Source: an uncultured Prevotellaceae bacterium
GTDB taxonomy: Bacteria; Bacteroidota; Bacteroidia; Bacteroidales; Bacteroidaceae
NCBI GenBank assembly: GCA_937902455.1
Contig: CALELI010000162.1
Location: 1 to 5,744 of the forward strand
Reading direction: 5' to 3'
DNA length: 5,744 bases
The translations under genes and the position numbers were made by a program. The notes under the pieces were generated by a model that saw only the letters and a program-made list of their open reading frames with translations, was not told the origin of the DNA and searched no databases. Numbering within the stretch: position 1 is the stretch's first letter; each line of letters begins with the position of its first letter. This document shows positions 1-5,744 of the stretch, piece after piece.

Positions 1-43
1 ATTCTAACCCATTGTTATGCTTCTCTATTAAAACGGTGAATTT

Positions 44-1486
44 TTAGAACCCACCATAAATTATTTGGGCGTAATAATGAATTAAAGGATGTATATTTGG
101 CAGTTTTGAAAAAGATTCCAGAAAAGAATCCACCTCTTGTGTCTTCAGGAACCCTTCCTGAGCCTCCATAATTGCGATGTACTGCATGAAATATGACATG
201 CCATTCCATTCTGTATATTTATTCAACATATCATTTTGCTCAACAATGCAATCAAGAAACCCATTGTCCGAAATGAAATACTTATTATTCAAATCCCTCA
301 TAAACTGAACATTTCTCATTAATTGACAGAAAGAATAAAAAGAATTATACATAAAATATACCGGATTCACTGGATTTAAGTCTCGTATCACACTAAAGTC
401 TTGTCTTGATGTCATTAATGCAGCAAACTCTGGATATGAATATTCATGAAAATAATTGTAATACTGTTTTTCAGATTCAATTGTGGTATAGACCCATAGC
501 CTGTAATAATCCCTGTCGAAGATTATTTTATTGTAATACAGAGACTTTTCCGTTTCATTAAAACTATATTTCCAAGAAATATATTTGAACATCCGCATTC
601 GCTGCTGAAACAATGAGTCTATATGTTGCAGATACATCTCTGGACCGATTTTTCGTAATAAACTTGTAGTTGATTCCATGATGTCACCTGGATAATTATT
701 CATCAATGTATGGAATGTTTCTTTACCACTTGCGTTTTCTATAACACTCTCTTTCCACTTGTTCTTTTCGTCAGCACAAAACGATATGTGGTCTCCTGGG
801 CGTATAAAAATATTCCATCCAATTTTCTGCATTTTATCGTCACATATTACAGCCCAGACAGGATGATCTAAATTAAGTGTCATTGAAAATGAACCGTCTT
901 GCTGAATACAACACCGACCATCCTTAGCATTGTCCGAATTAGGGGAAAGGTCCGAATAGCGTAAATACAGCATTTTTGTATTACTATCATTTGCAGCGGG
1001 ATTGATGAGTCTACCTTTTATCGTGGTTAAAGCATTTTGATATATACCATTAATATTTTCTCTATCGATGTGTCCCTGACCTGCATCTGGGATAATCATC
1101 TCATACGACACATCATGTATTCCATATAACCCGATGCTATTGGGGTCTATTAAGTCAATCACATCACGTCCTTTTGCAATCGGTGGAAATCTCAGGTCTA
1201 TAACTGTATCGGAGTTAATTGTTATTGGAGTGTCCAACATTTCGCTATTACGAACAGGAAACCTTTCACCCTTCATATTTGATAAATACATATTAGACGA
1301 AAAGCGTACCTTGCCTACAGAACCTTTTTTCAGGCATAATGATATAGTGGTTGAGCTTTTTTCAAAGCAGACATTTACAACGCTGATGTAATCAGTGCTT
1401 GAAACGTATGTTTGAGGATTGAAGTATTGCATTGCCTTGCTGGAAATCCCTGTTGAAAACAGGATGCATATTAAAATCTTTTTCAT
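44..1486 (-). CDS. Exported protein with TlpA-family N-terminal architecture, thioredoxin domain missing
   Basis: 480 residues. The start is well fixed: an in-frame TGA at 1505-1507 lies seven codons upstream, and the ATG opens a Sec signal peptide (MKK, hydrophobic ILICILFSTGI, likely cleavage after SKA at residue 18). Residues ~20-132 look like the N-terminal beta-sandwich of Bacteroidota TlpA-family proteins (RFPPIAKGRDVIDLID, then GLYGI). Residues ~154-237 look like the DUF4369-type beta domain (IKGRLINP, QQDGSF, then FIRPGD at 227-232). Residues ~255-475 are mostly helical and rich in Tyr/Phe/Met. In such proteins a thioredoxin domain with a CxxC motif usually follows. Here there is no CxxC, and the frame ends at TAA right after IHPLIHYYAQIIYGGF. 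It may be a naturally short form, a nonsense-interrupted gene, or a split gene. GC is roughly one third in sampled lines, clearly lower than in the two upstream genes. Family assignment is from pattern memory; disulfide-related function is not supported by what is present. Confidence 0.8.
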   Translation of the reverse strand: MKKILICILFSTGISSKAMQYFNPQTYVSSTDYISVVNVCFEKSSTTISLCLKKGSVGKVRFSSNMYLSNMKGERFPVRNSEMLDTPITINSDTVIDLRFPPIAKGRDVIDLIDPNSIGLYGIHDVSYEMIIPDAGQGHIDRENINGIYQNALTTIKGRLINPAANDSNTKMLYLRYSDLSPNSDNAKDGRCCIQQDGSFSMTLNLDHPVWAVICDDKMQKIGWNIFIRPGDHISFCADEKNKWKESVIENASGKETFHTLMNNYPGDIMESTTSLLRKIGPEMYLQHIDSLFQQRMRMFKYISWKYSFNETEKSLYYNKIIFDRDYYRLWVYTTIESEKQYYNYFHEYSYPEFAALMTSRQDFSVIRDLNPVNPVYFMYNSFYSFCQLMRNVQFMRDLNNKYFISDNGFLDCIVEQNDMLNKYTEWNGMSYFMQYIAIMEAQEGFLKTQEVDSFLESFSKLPNIHPLIHYYAQIIYGGF

Positions 1487-1514
1487 AAATTTACATTTTG
1501 ATTGTCAACTAATT

Positions 1515-1553
1515 TTATAAAATCTCTGTTCTTTTCATAATCATGAAATGATT
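1515..1553 (-). promoter_or_regulatory. Leader hairpin plus nine-codon mini-ORF upstream of the TlpA-like gene
   Basis: At 1539-1553 there is a perfect inverted repeat with 6-bp arms (AATCAT/ATGATT) and a 3-nt loop. The mini-ORF at 1515-1544 begins inside this repeat and reads MIMKRTEIL before TAA, ending 28 bp before the main ATG. It falls in the predicted transcribed leader. The arms are A/T-rich, so the hairpin is weak, and no ribosome-binding motif is visible for the mini-ORF. It could be chance. Confidence 0.2.
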
Positions 1554-1592
1554 TAATTAAGACATGTGGATTGAATGATTAGAATTTTTCTG

Positions 1593-1623
1593 CAAATATA
1601 CGCTAGTTCCGTTGAGTAACAAA
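1593..1623 (-). promoter_or_regulatory. Bacteroidota-type promoter of the TlpA-like gene
   Basis: Read on the minus strand, TTTG (1623-1620) is followed by a 19-nt spacer and then TATATTTG (1600-1593). This matches the known Bacteroides -33 TTTG and -7 TAnnTTTG elements with 19-21 nt spacing used by the primary sigma factor of the phylum. Transcription should begin near 1586, giving a leader of about 100 nt before the ATG at 1486. The match is exact at both boxes; the start site is inferred. Confidence 0.75.
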
Positions 1624-1673
1624 ATAGTCCCTAACCAAATAACTCCCATATAGCACTATCCCGCATTTGTAAC

Positions 1674-1686
1674 ACTTTGACAAAGT
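1674..1686. promoter_or_regulatory. 13-bp odd palindrome, possible operator
   Basis: ACTTTG-A-CAAAGT is a perfect 6-bp inverted repeat around one central base. It overlaps a second, wider inverted repeat (TTTGT at 1666-1670 with ACAAA at 1680-1684). It lies about 50 bp upstream of the -33 box, where an activator might bind. No regulator is encoded in the window, so operator function is a guess from symmetry and position. Confidence 0.3.
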
Positions 1687-1704
1687 TTGGCTTACCTAAA
1701 ATAG

Positions 1705-1785
1705 TTCACAAAGAATTCACATCGGGCATTCCCGGAGTCTCTTTGAGCCTTTTCGCTGGGTAAACAGGGGGCTGTCCCTTGTGAA
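1705..1785 (-). terminator. Structured terminator-like element after the paralogue operon
   Basis: In minus-strand RNA, bases 1785-1775 (UUCACAAGGGA) can pair with 1715-1705 (UUCUUUGUGAA) to give an 11-bp stem including two G-U pairs. It encloses ~59 nt with a small CGGG/CCCG hairpin (1723-1734). An alternative imperfect hairpin (ACAG/CTGT core with outer GGG/CCC, 1758-1778) competes for part of the same bases. The 3' arm is followed by CUAUUUUA, a short U-rich tail. It begins 19 nt after the upstream stop codon, as a terminator would. The loop is too large for a classic intrinsic terminator, so the call is weak; it could also be a dispersed intergenic repeat. Confidence 0.3.
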
Positions 1786-1800
1786 TCTCAGAAAGACGTA

Positions 1801-1852
1801 TAGTCATTCTCCCACGATTACTTTCCCGTCCTTCGAGATTCCTTCGGCAGAG
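1801..1852. repeat. 52-bp near-identical repeat at the 3' end of the second paralogue (copy 1)
   Basis: Matches 4528-4579 at 50 of 52 positions by direct comparison (mismatches at repeat positions 13 and 46). It covers the last 15 sense codons (SAEGISKDGKVIVGE), the TGA and 3 bases beyond. Identity falls sharply past this segment. Confidence 0.85.
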
Positions 1853-4500
1853 ATATACAGTGAAGAGCATGATGAGTTGTTCCAGAATTCAACTGTAGCC
1901 TTGCCGTCTTTGTCTGTCCAGATGTTTGGATTCCAGTAGATGGTCCTTCTGAAATCTTCCATTGGTGGGAGTACACTATAGTCATTCATCTGGAATGTCT
2001 CACGCTCGGTGTAACTCTGGAAATGTGTCTTCCTCAGTCCTTTCTGGCTTTCGGTCGATACTGTCGGATGTGTGTATAAAAAGACTGTCACCGCATTTGC
2101 TGTAGCGTCACTGCTGTTGAGATATGGCAGTGAGGCGTTGATGTCCTCTGATATGTATATGGATTTCACGTCGTTGAGAAAGCGCGGAAAGGCTTCAATG
2201 GTCGGCTTGAGGACGAGCCAGTTCTGATATTCCCCTTCGCGGTGTTCGTCGGGGACGAGCTTGAACGAACCGGCAGAAGTCATGCCGGCATATCTGTTGT
2301 TGAGAATCCATATTATCGGCCTGCCTTTGTAGGAATAGCCGTCACGATAGATGTTCACACTCTTTCCGGTATTTGTCTGCATCAGGAAATCCGTTTCTAT
2401 CGTACCTTCATCAATGGGTGGCATTTGTGGATCATGCGGATAATATCCCTCCTCTGGCAGGGCATCTCTGAAGAATTCATTGACGGATGCCAGCCATGAA
2501 TATACCCAGGGCTGTTCTTTTCCTTCATCTGCTATCTTGTCGGAAGCCCTGTCGCAGTCATAGTACACCGTCGAATACTCAAATCCTCTGTTTTCGCTAT
2601 ACCATGTTACATGGTTCGGATCTCCGAGAATCCTTCTGGTCTTCTTTATCGTCACGGTAGGGAGCAGGTTGTTCTGGTCAGTACGATATATCGGCTGGTT
2701 GCGTGCAGAATCACCTGCCTGATGACTGGCTGTCCCGTTGCCGGTTTCCAGCAGGGTCATGCCATTCTTTGGCAACATCTCGGTCTCTGCCTTACTGAGG
2801 AACCTTGGTTCTGGCGCAAAATGCCTGTCAAGCGTAATCCAGTAGTTCTTTCTCCTGTCATCCTTCTTGGTGAAGAGCTGCAGGTTATAGTCTCCGTCGA
2901 AGACATTCACAACCTTGAAGAGGAACTTTCCGTCTTTGTCAGTTACTCCCTTCCCTGTTGCCGTCTGCCCTTTTCTGTTGAACATATAGGCGTTGACATT
3001 TACAAACGATGGCTTATCCTTGCTGGACTTTGACTTCAGTTGCCCTTTCAGATACAATCCGTCCTCGACTTCCTGCCTCATCTCGCGGCTGCTCTCTCCC
3101 GTCATGTCGGTCCAGACGTATCGTTTCCATCCCTGCACCATCATCAGTAAGTCTGCATTCTGGCGATGACGCACATCATCTGCCTCGAAATAATACTCAG
3201 GATGACTGACATATCCTCTTACCTCGCTTCCTAGAAGCAGATAAGTCGCGATGTCGCCATATCTGCCGTTCACACACGATGCAGCATCTGTGGCGGAGAG
3301 GGAAATCCTGCTGTTCGCCCTGCCGTGGAGTGCCATGCTGACTTTTCCGTAAGGCCTGAGTCCGGATGACTGCATCGTGATGCCGATGCTGTCAGTCTCT
3401 CCGTGTGGATAGACGAAGAACAGCCTCTCGCAAAGAGGATGACCATCAGGAGAAAAGACTATCAGCTCATTCACTCCTCCCCTGAAATCCTTACGATAGA
3501 ATGTCCGTTCGTATTGTCCCGCTGCGGTGAACGTGTCGCACAGTTCAAATTCGCCTTCGCTCATTATGGCAAATGCCAGCACCTTGTTCATGATTGAATC
3601 TGTATTGCATACTGACAATGCCATGAAGTCGTCATCATTGTTGTCTATCCTGACCACACAGCCTTCATTGATAACATCGGGAAGAGCGACATCTATGCTG
3701 TCGCCGGAGTCGTCTATGACCTTGATGTTCTGCCCTGAACATTCAGGTACGACATCGGTGATTCCCCTGAATGTCTCTTCGCCATCCTTCATTACAGTAT
3801 ACGCCACCCGGCTTGCAAGTCCCCTGACCAGGTTTCCACCCTCTGGATACAGATGTACTCTCTTCCTGTCTTTCTTCTCTTGATGGTTATCATTGTCGGA
3901 TTGCCGACGATTATCGGGAAGCCTGTTCTTATATGACTGCCAGTCCAGACTTGGATTGCCGTAGTCACCTGGATGCTTAGGTGAGGCAAAGACTGGTACG
4001 ACACGGGAGAACGCACAGTCTCCATCCCAGTTCATCATGTAGCGCGTATAGGCACGGATTTCGTAGAATCCGCTTGTGAGAATGCTGTCGAGGTGAATCT
4101 GTCCGTTAGCTTTGCCGTAATTAATCGGGAACTTGTGGCTTTGCACTATATCTCCACTGGGATTCAGAAGGTCAACATAGAGGACTCGGGATAAATCCGA
4201 ATCACGAAATCCGAAATCCGGACTGCCAGTTCTTTTCTCGCTTTTATTGAATCCGCATTTGGTGACGTATGCTGCAAACCATATCGTCTCCCCCTTGAAA
4301 TATCCAGTGTTGTCCAGATGCAGGTACACCTTCTCCTGCGGATATTGAGAATAATATTTCACGACACGCCTCATCACATCCATCACCTCGTTTTTTGCTT
4401 CTCGCCTTGACAGCTGAGGCTTATTCTGGCAATATGCATAGCCAGATACGAGAATTAGAAAAGTTGTTAGCAATGCAATATGACGATACTCTCTATTCAT
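1804..4500 (-). CDS. Secreted MG2 / TonB-plug-like domain protein (complete paralogue)
   Basis: 898 residues. The start is fixed by an in-frame TAA two codons upstream (4504-4506) and by the signal peptide that follows (ALLTTFLILVSG, cleavage near residues 22-24). Domains in order: MG2 macroglobulin-like, ~55-170, with EKVYLHLD (56-63) and GETIWFAAYV (70-79); a charged linker, ~196-215; a second beta-sandwich opening with LYPEGGNLV (217-225); GGVNELIVFSP to ERLFF (341-362); GYVSHPEYYF (429-438) and MMVQGWKRYVW (453-463), hallmarks of this Bacteroidota family; a carboxypeptidase-regulatory-like domain, ~478-550; a TonB-plug-like module from LLPTVTIKK (612) through GRPIIWILNN (726-735) to FLNDVKSIYI (774-783); and a macroglobulin-like C-terminal strand pair (853-898, TIYWNPN then TDKDGKATVEFWNN). 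There is no outer-membrane beta-barrel and no CGEQ thioester, so it is neither a TonB receptor nor a classical protease-trapping macroglobulin. It follows its paralogue by 30 bp, probably in one operon. Biochemical function is unknown. Confidence 0.9.
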   Translation of the reverse strand: MNREYRHIALLTTFLILVSGYAYCQNKPQLSRREAKNEVMDVMRRVVKYYSQYPQEKVYLHLDNTGYFKGETIWFAAYVTKCGFNKSEKRTGSPDFGFRDSDLSRVLYVDLLNPSGDIVQSHKFPINYGKANGQIHLDSILTSGFYEIRAYTRYMMNWDGDCAFSRVVPVFASPKHPGDYGNPSLDWQSYKNRLPDNRRQSDNDNHQEKKDRKRVHLYPEGGNLVRGLASRVAYTVMKDGEETFRGITDVVPECSGQNIKVIDDSGDSIDVALPDVINEGCVVRIDNNDDDFMALSVCNTDSIMNKVLAFAIMSEGEFELCDTFTAAGQYERTFYRKDFRGGVNELIVFSPDGHPLCERLFFVYPHGETDSIGITMQSSGLRPYGKVSMALHGRANSRISLSATDAASCVNGRYGDIATYLLLGSEVRGYVSHPEYYFEADDVRHRQNADLLMMVQGWKRYVWTDMTGESSREMRQEVEDGLYLKGQLKSKSSKDKPSFVNVNAYMFNRKGQTATGKGVTDKDGKFLFKVVNVFDGDYNLQLFTKKDDRRKNYWITLDRHFAPEPRFLSKAETEMLPKNGMTLLETGNGTASHQAGDSARNQPIYRTDQNNLLPTVTIKKTRRILGDPNHVTWYSENRGFEYSTVYYDCDRASDKIADEGKEQPWVYSWLASVNEFFRDALPEEGYYPHDPQMPPIDEGTIETDFLMQTNTGKSVNIYRDGYSYKGRPIIWILNNRYAGMTSAGSFKLVPDEHREGEYQNWLVLKPTIEAFPRFLNDVKSIYISEDINASLPYLNSSDATANAVTVFLYTHPTVSTESQKGLRKTHFQSYTERETFQMNDYSVLPPMEDFRRTIYWNPNIWTDKDGKATVEFWNNSSCSSLYISAEGISKDGKVIVGE

Positions 4501-4527
4501 TGATTATTGATGGTTCAGATAGAAATA

Positions 4528-4579
4528 TAGTCATTCTCCTACGATTACTTTCCCGTCCTTCGAGATTCCTTCTGCAGAG
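4528..4579. repeat. 52-bp near-identical repeat at the 3' end of the first paralogue (copy 2)
   Basis: Partner of 1801-1852, 50/52 identical. Within the shared 15 codons only two synonymous differences are seen (GCC/GCA and GTG/GTA), although the genes differ strongly elsewhere. The copies lie about 2.7 kb apart in direct orientation, so recombination between them would remove the second paralogue. Confidence 0.85.
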
Positions 4580-5744
4580 TATTGTATCTGGGTGGCGGAC
4601 AGGTTGTTGTAGAAGATAATCTTTGCCTCGCCGTTCTCGTCGGTCTTCACGTTCGGCTCCCAGTAGAGGGTGCGACGGAGGTTCTCGAGCGGAGGAAGCA
4701 CGCGGAGGTCCTCCATCGTGAATGTCTCTGGCTTGTTGTAGCCTTGGAAGTATGTCCTACGAAGTCCCTTCTGACTTTCGGTGGTGAATCTCTGCTGACG
4801 GTAGATGTAGATTCGTACTCTTGTCTTTTCTTCTTTTGGACTCCAAGGAACTATGTAAATGGCTTTCACTTCATCCATCCATAACGGAAATTCAACAATT
4901 TCATCGAATGGGTTTTGCCTGACAAGATGAAAGAAATGCCCTTCATCGCTAATGTATGTAGCTAGTCCATTGTCAATAATCCAGTGAATCTCTCTGCCTC
5001 CGTATGACATGTGTCCTTCCCATACATCCTTCACGTTTTTTTCTTCTTCCTCATCTAGTTTTTTTGTTAATTCAAAGTAGGTTGTTTTACGAGGCAAGTC
5101 AAGACATTCTGGGTTGTTGAACATTGGATTTCGCTTTGCAAGGAATTCAAATGTATTAGGAACGGGGGCTCCTCCGTCAAGAATCCTCTCGAGTTCTTCC
5201 TGTATGTTGTAGTAGACCGTAGCCCAGTGACGTCCTTCTCTCTGATTGTACCACTGGATATTGTCGTCACTTGTCCAATATCTCCTTGCCTTTACAGTAA
5301 CCTGAGGAATGACATGAACCTTCTCAGCATAGTTGAGAGGAGCCTCCTCTAAATCTCCCCCAGAAGGGAGAGACTTTTTATTGAAGAGGTTTGCAGGGCC
5401 TTTCTGAATCAGTTTCGTCTCGTTCGGGGTAATAAACCGTGGAGTTGGCGCAAACTGGCGATCAATGCCGACATGGAAGGTCTTGCGCTTGTCGTCTATC
5501 TTCGTGAACATCTGCAATGCCCACTCGCCGCTCACGTCAGGCACTTTTATTATATAGTTGCCGAGAGAGTCGGTCATGGTCGAGCCTCGCAGGTTCTGTC
5601 CATCCCTGTTGTACATGTACATGTCCATGCCGACATTCTTCACAGGGTTCCTCTTCCTGTATTCCTTCAGCTGTCCGTAGAGATACAGCCCGTCCTCTAT
5701 CGGCTGTGGGTTCTCGAAACCCTTCAGTCCGCTCATCAGTTCCC
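4531..5744 (-). CDS. MG2 / TonB-plug-like family protein, 5' end outside the window (partial paralogue)
   Basis: About 403 C-terminal residues are visible. The frame is open to the window edge: codons for Glu-Leu and a partial codon precede the ATG at 5736. That Met aligns to the interior of the 898-residue neighbour, just after its QGWKRYVW motif, so it is not the start; roughly 460 residues are missing. Counting from that Met: a carboxypeptidase-regulatory-like domain (~13-90, IEDGLYLYGQLK to DDKRKTFHVGIDRQFAP); a linker (~105-142) with a palindrome-encoded LPSGGDLEEAP; a plug-like module from IPQVTVKARR (143-152) through GREIHWIIDN (247-256) to WMDEVKAIYIV (286-296); the strongly conserved TESQKGLRRTYFQGY; then the C-terminal macroglobulin-like end (RRTLYWEPN, TDENGEAKIIFYNN) closing with SAEGISKDGKVIVGE. 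Residues ~175-245, with the acidic/basic run KKLDEEEEKNVKD, differ from the paralogue and are GC-poor. The first gene of the visible pair; likely secreted like its paralogue. Confidence 0.88.
   Translation of the reverse strand, partial: ELMSGLKGFENPQPIEDGLYLYGQLKEYRKRNPVKNVGMDMYMYNRDGQNLRGSTMTDSLGNYIIKVPDVSGEWALQMFTKIDDKRKTFHVGIDRQFAPTPRFITPNETKLIQKGPANLFNKKSLPSGGDLEEAPLNYAEKVHVIPQVTVKARRYWTSDDNIQWYNQREGRHWATVYYNIQEELERILDGGAPVPNTFEFLAKRNPMFNNPECLDLPRKTTYFELTKKLDEEEEKNVKDVWEGHMSYGGREIHWIIDNGLATYISDEGHFFHLVRQNPFDEIVEFPLWMDEVKAIYIVPWSPKEEKTRVRIYIYRQQRFTTESQKGLRRTYFQGYNKPETFTMEDLRVLPPLENLRRTLYWEPNVKTDENGEAKIIFYNNLSATQIQYSAEGISKDGKVIVGE
5336..5374. repeat. Double palindrome (repeat-like element) read in frame inside the coding sequence
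   Basis: Two adjacent perfect inverted repeats occur inside the gene: AGAGGA-GCC-TCCTCT (5336-5350) and TCTCCC-CCAGAA-GGGAGA (5354-5371). Read on the gene's strand they encode SLPSGGDLEEAP in the linker before the plug-like module. The C-run/G-run hairpin joined to a GA-rich second arm resembles short palindromic repeats I recall as dispersed between genes in Bacteroidota genomes; that family match is from memory and unverified. The aligned linker of the neighbouring paralogue has no such motif. Confidence 0.5.

Larger units (their letters stand above)
1487..1803. other. 317-bp intergenic region between the paralogue pair and the TlpA-like gene
   Basis: I see no coding sequence beyond a nine-codon mini-ORF. 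The half next to the upstream gene (~1700-1803) is richer in G and C and can fold. The half next to the downstream gene (~1487-1620) is A/T-rich and carries a promoter and leader. The length and the separate promoter argue that the 480-residue gene is its own transcription unit rather than the last gene of the operon. Sub-elements are listed separately. Confidence 0.7.

Noticed and set aside
15..209. 64-codon minus-strand ORF overlapping the end of the TlpA-like gene
   Set aside because: It lies in another frame of the longer gene, shows no recognisable domain, and its sequence after the TAA region does not resemble a thioredoxin domain, so it does not support a simple frameshift.
1484..1486. 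Lipoprotein signal in the TlpA-like protein (Cys7 in ILIC)
   Set aside because: The Cys lies inside the hydrophobic core only six residues after the Met and lacks a small residue at -1; a Sec cleavage after SKA fits better.
1758..1778. Hairpin with ACAG/CTGT core as a stand-alone intrinsic terminator
   Set aside because: The stem is short and bulged, and no U-run follows it on the minus strand.
2242..3883. Several plus-strand ORFs of 64-140 codons, and others up to 4884
   Set aside because: All run antisense to well-supported family-matching genes; none has a signal peptide, domain or credible start context.
1804..4500. Classical alpha-2-macroglobulin protease trap or full TonB-dependent receptor
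   Set aside because: There is no CGEQ thioester motif, the protein is far shorter than bacterial macroglobulins, and no beta-barrel follows the plug-like region.
4501..4530. Separate promoter between the two paralogues (TATATTTC)
   Set aside because: The last base breaks the TAnnTTTG box, the gap is only 30 bp, and the any -33 box would lie inside the upstream gene; co-transcription is simpler.
5734..5736. ATG at 5736 as the true start of the first gene
   Set aside because: The frame is open upstream to the window edge, no signal peptide follows, and the residue aligns to the middle of the 898-residue paralogue.
1..5744. tRNA, rRNA, CRISPR array or insertion sequence
   Set aside because: No cloverleaf, spaced repeats, transposase motifs or terminal inverted repeats with target duplications were seen by eye.

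Overview
The window looks like a chromosomal piece of a Bacteroidales bacterium, most likely Prevotella/Segatella-like. The evidence is (i) proteins of a Bacteroidota-specific secreted family that combines an MG2 (macroglobulin) domain with a TonB-plug-like module, (ii) a promoter of the Bacteroidota type (TTTG, 19-nt spacer, TATATTTG) and (iii) A/T-rich leaders without a clear Shine-Dalgarno. The genus is an inference. Every gene I can support is on the minus strand, so transcription runs from high to low coordinates.

Layout, in the direction of transcription. (1) 5744-4531: the C-terminal ~403 residues of a large MG2/plug-like protein whose start lies outside the window. (2) After only 30 bp, 4500-1804: a complete 898-residue paralogue with a signal peptide. 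The two probably form one operon. They align from the carboxypeptidase-regulatory-like domain to the last residue and end in the same 15 residues. (3) 1803-1487: a 317-bp intergenic region holding a structured, terminator-like element, an odd palindrome, a good Bacteroidota promoter and a ~100-nt leader. (4) 1486-44: a 480-residue exported protein with the N-terminal architecture of Bacteroidota TlpA-family proteins. It stops just where a thioredoxin domain would be expected.

How they may work together: all three products are predicted to be exported. The tandem pair belongs to a family of unknown biochemical function. MG2-like beta-sandwiches plus a plug-like fold without a beta-barrel suggest periplasmic or outer-membrane assembly or ligand-binding proteins, not transporters. 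The third gene has its own promoter and lower GC, so a functional link to the pair is unproven.

Most interesting: a palindromic, repeat-like insert read in frame inside the first gene (about 5336-5374); a GC-poor, paralogue-divergent central segment in that same gene; near-identical DNA at the 3' ends of the two paralogues; and the abrupt in-frame TAA of the TlpA-like gene, after which the same frame stays open to the window edge. No RNA genes, insertion sequences or CRISPR arrays were seen.
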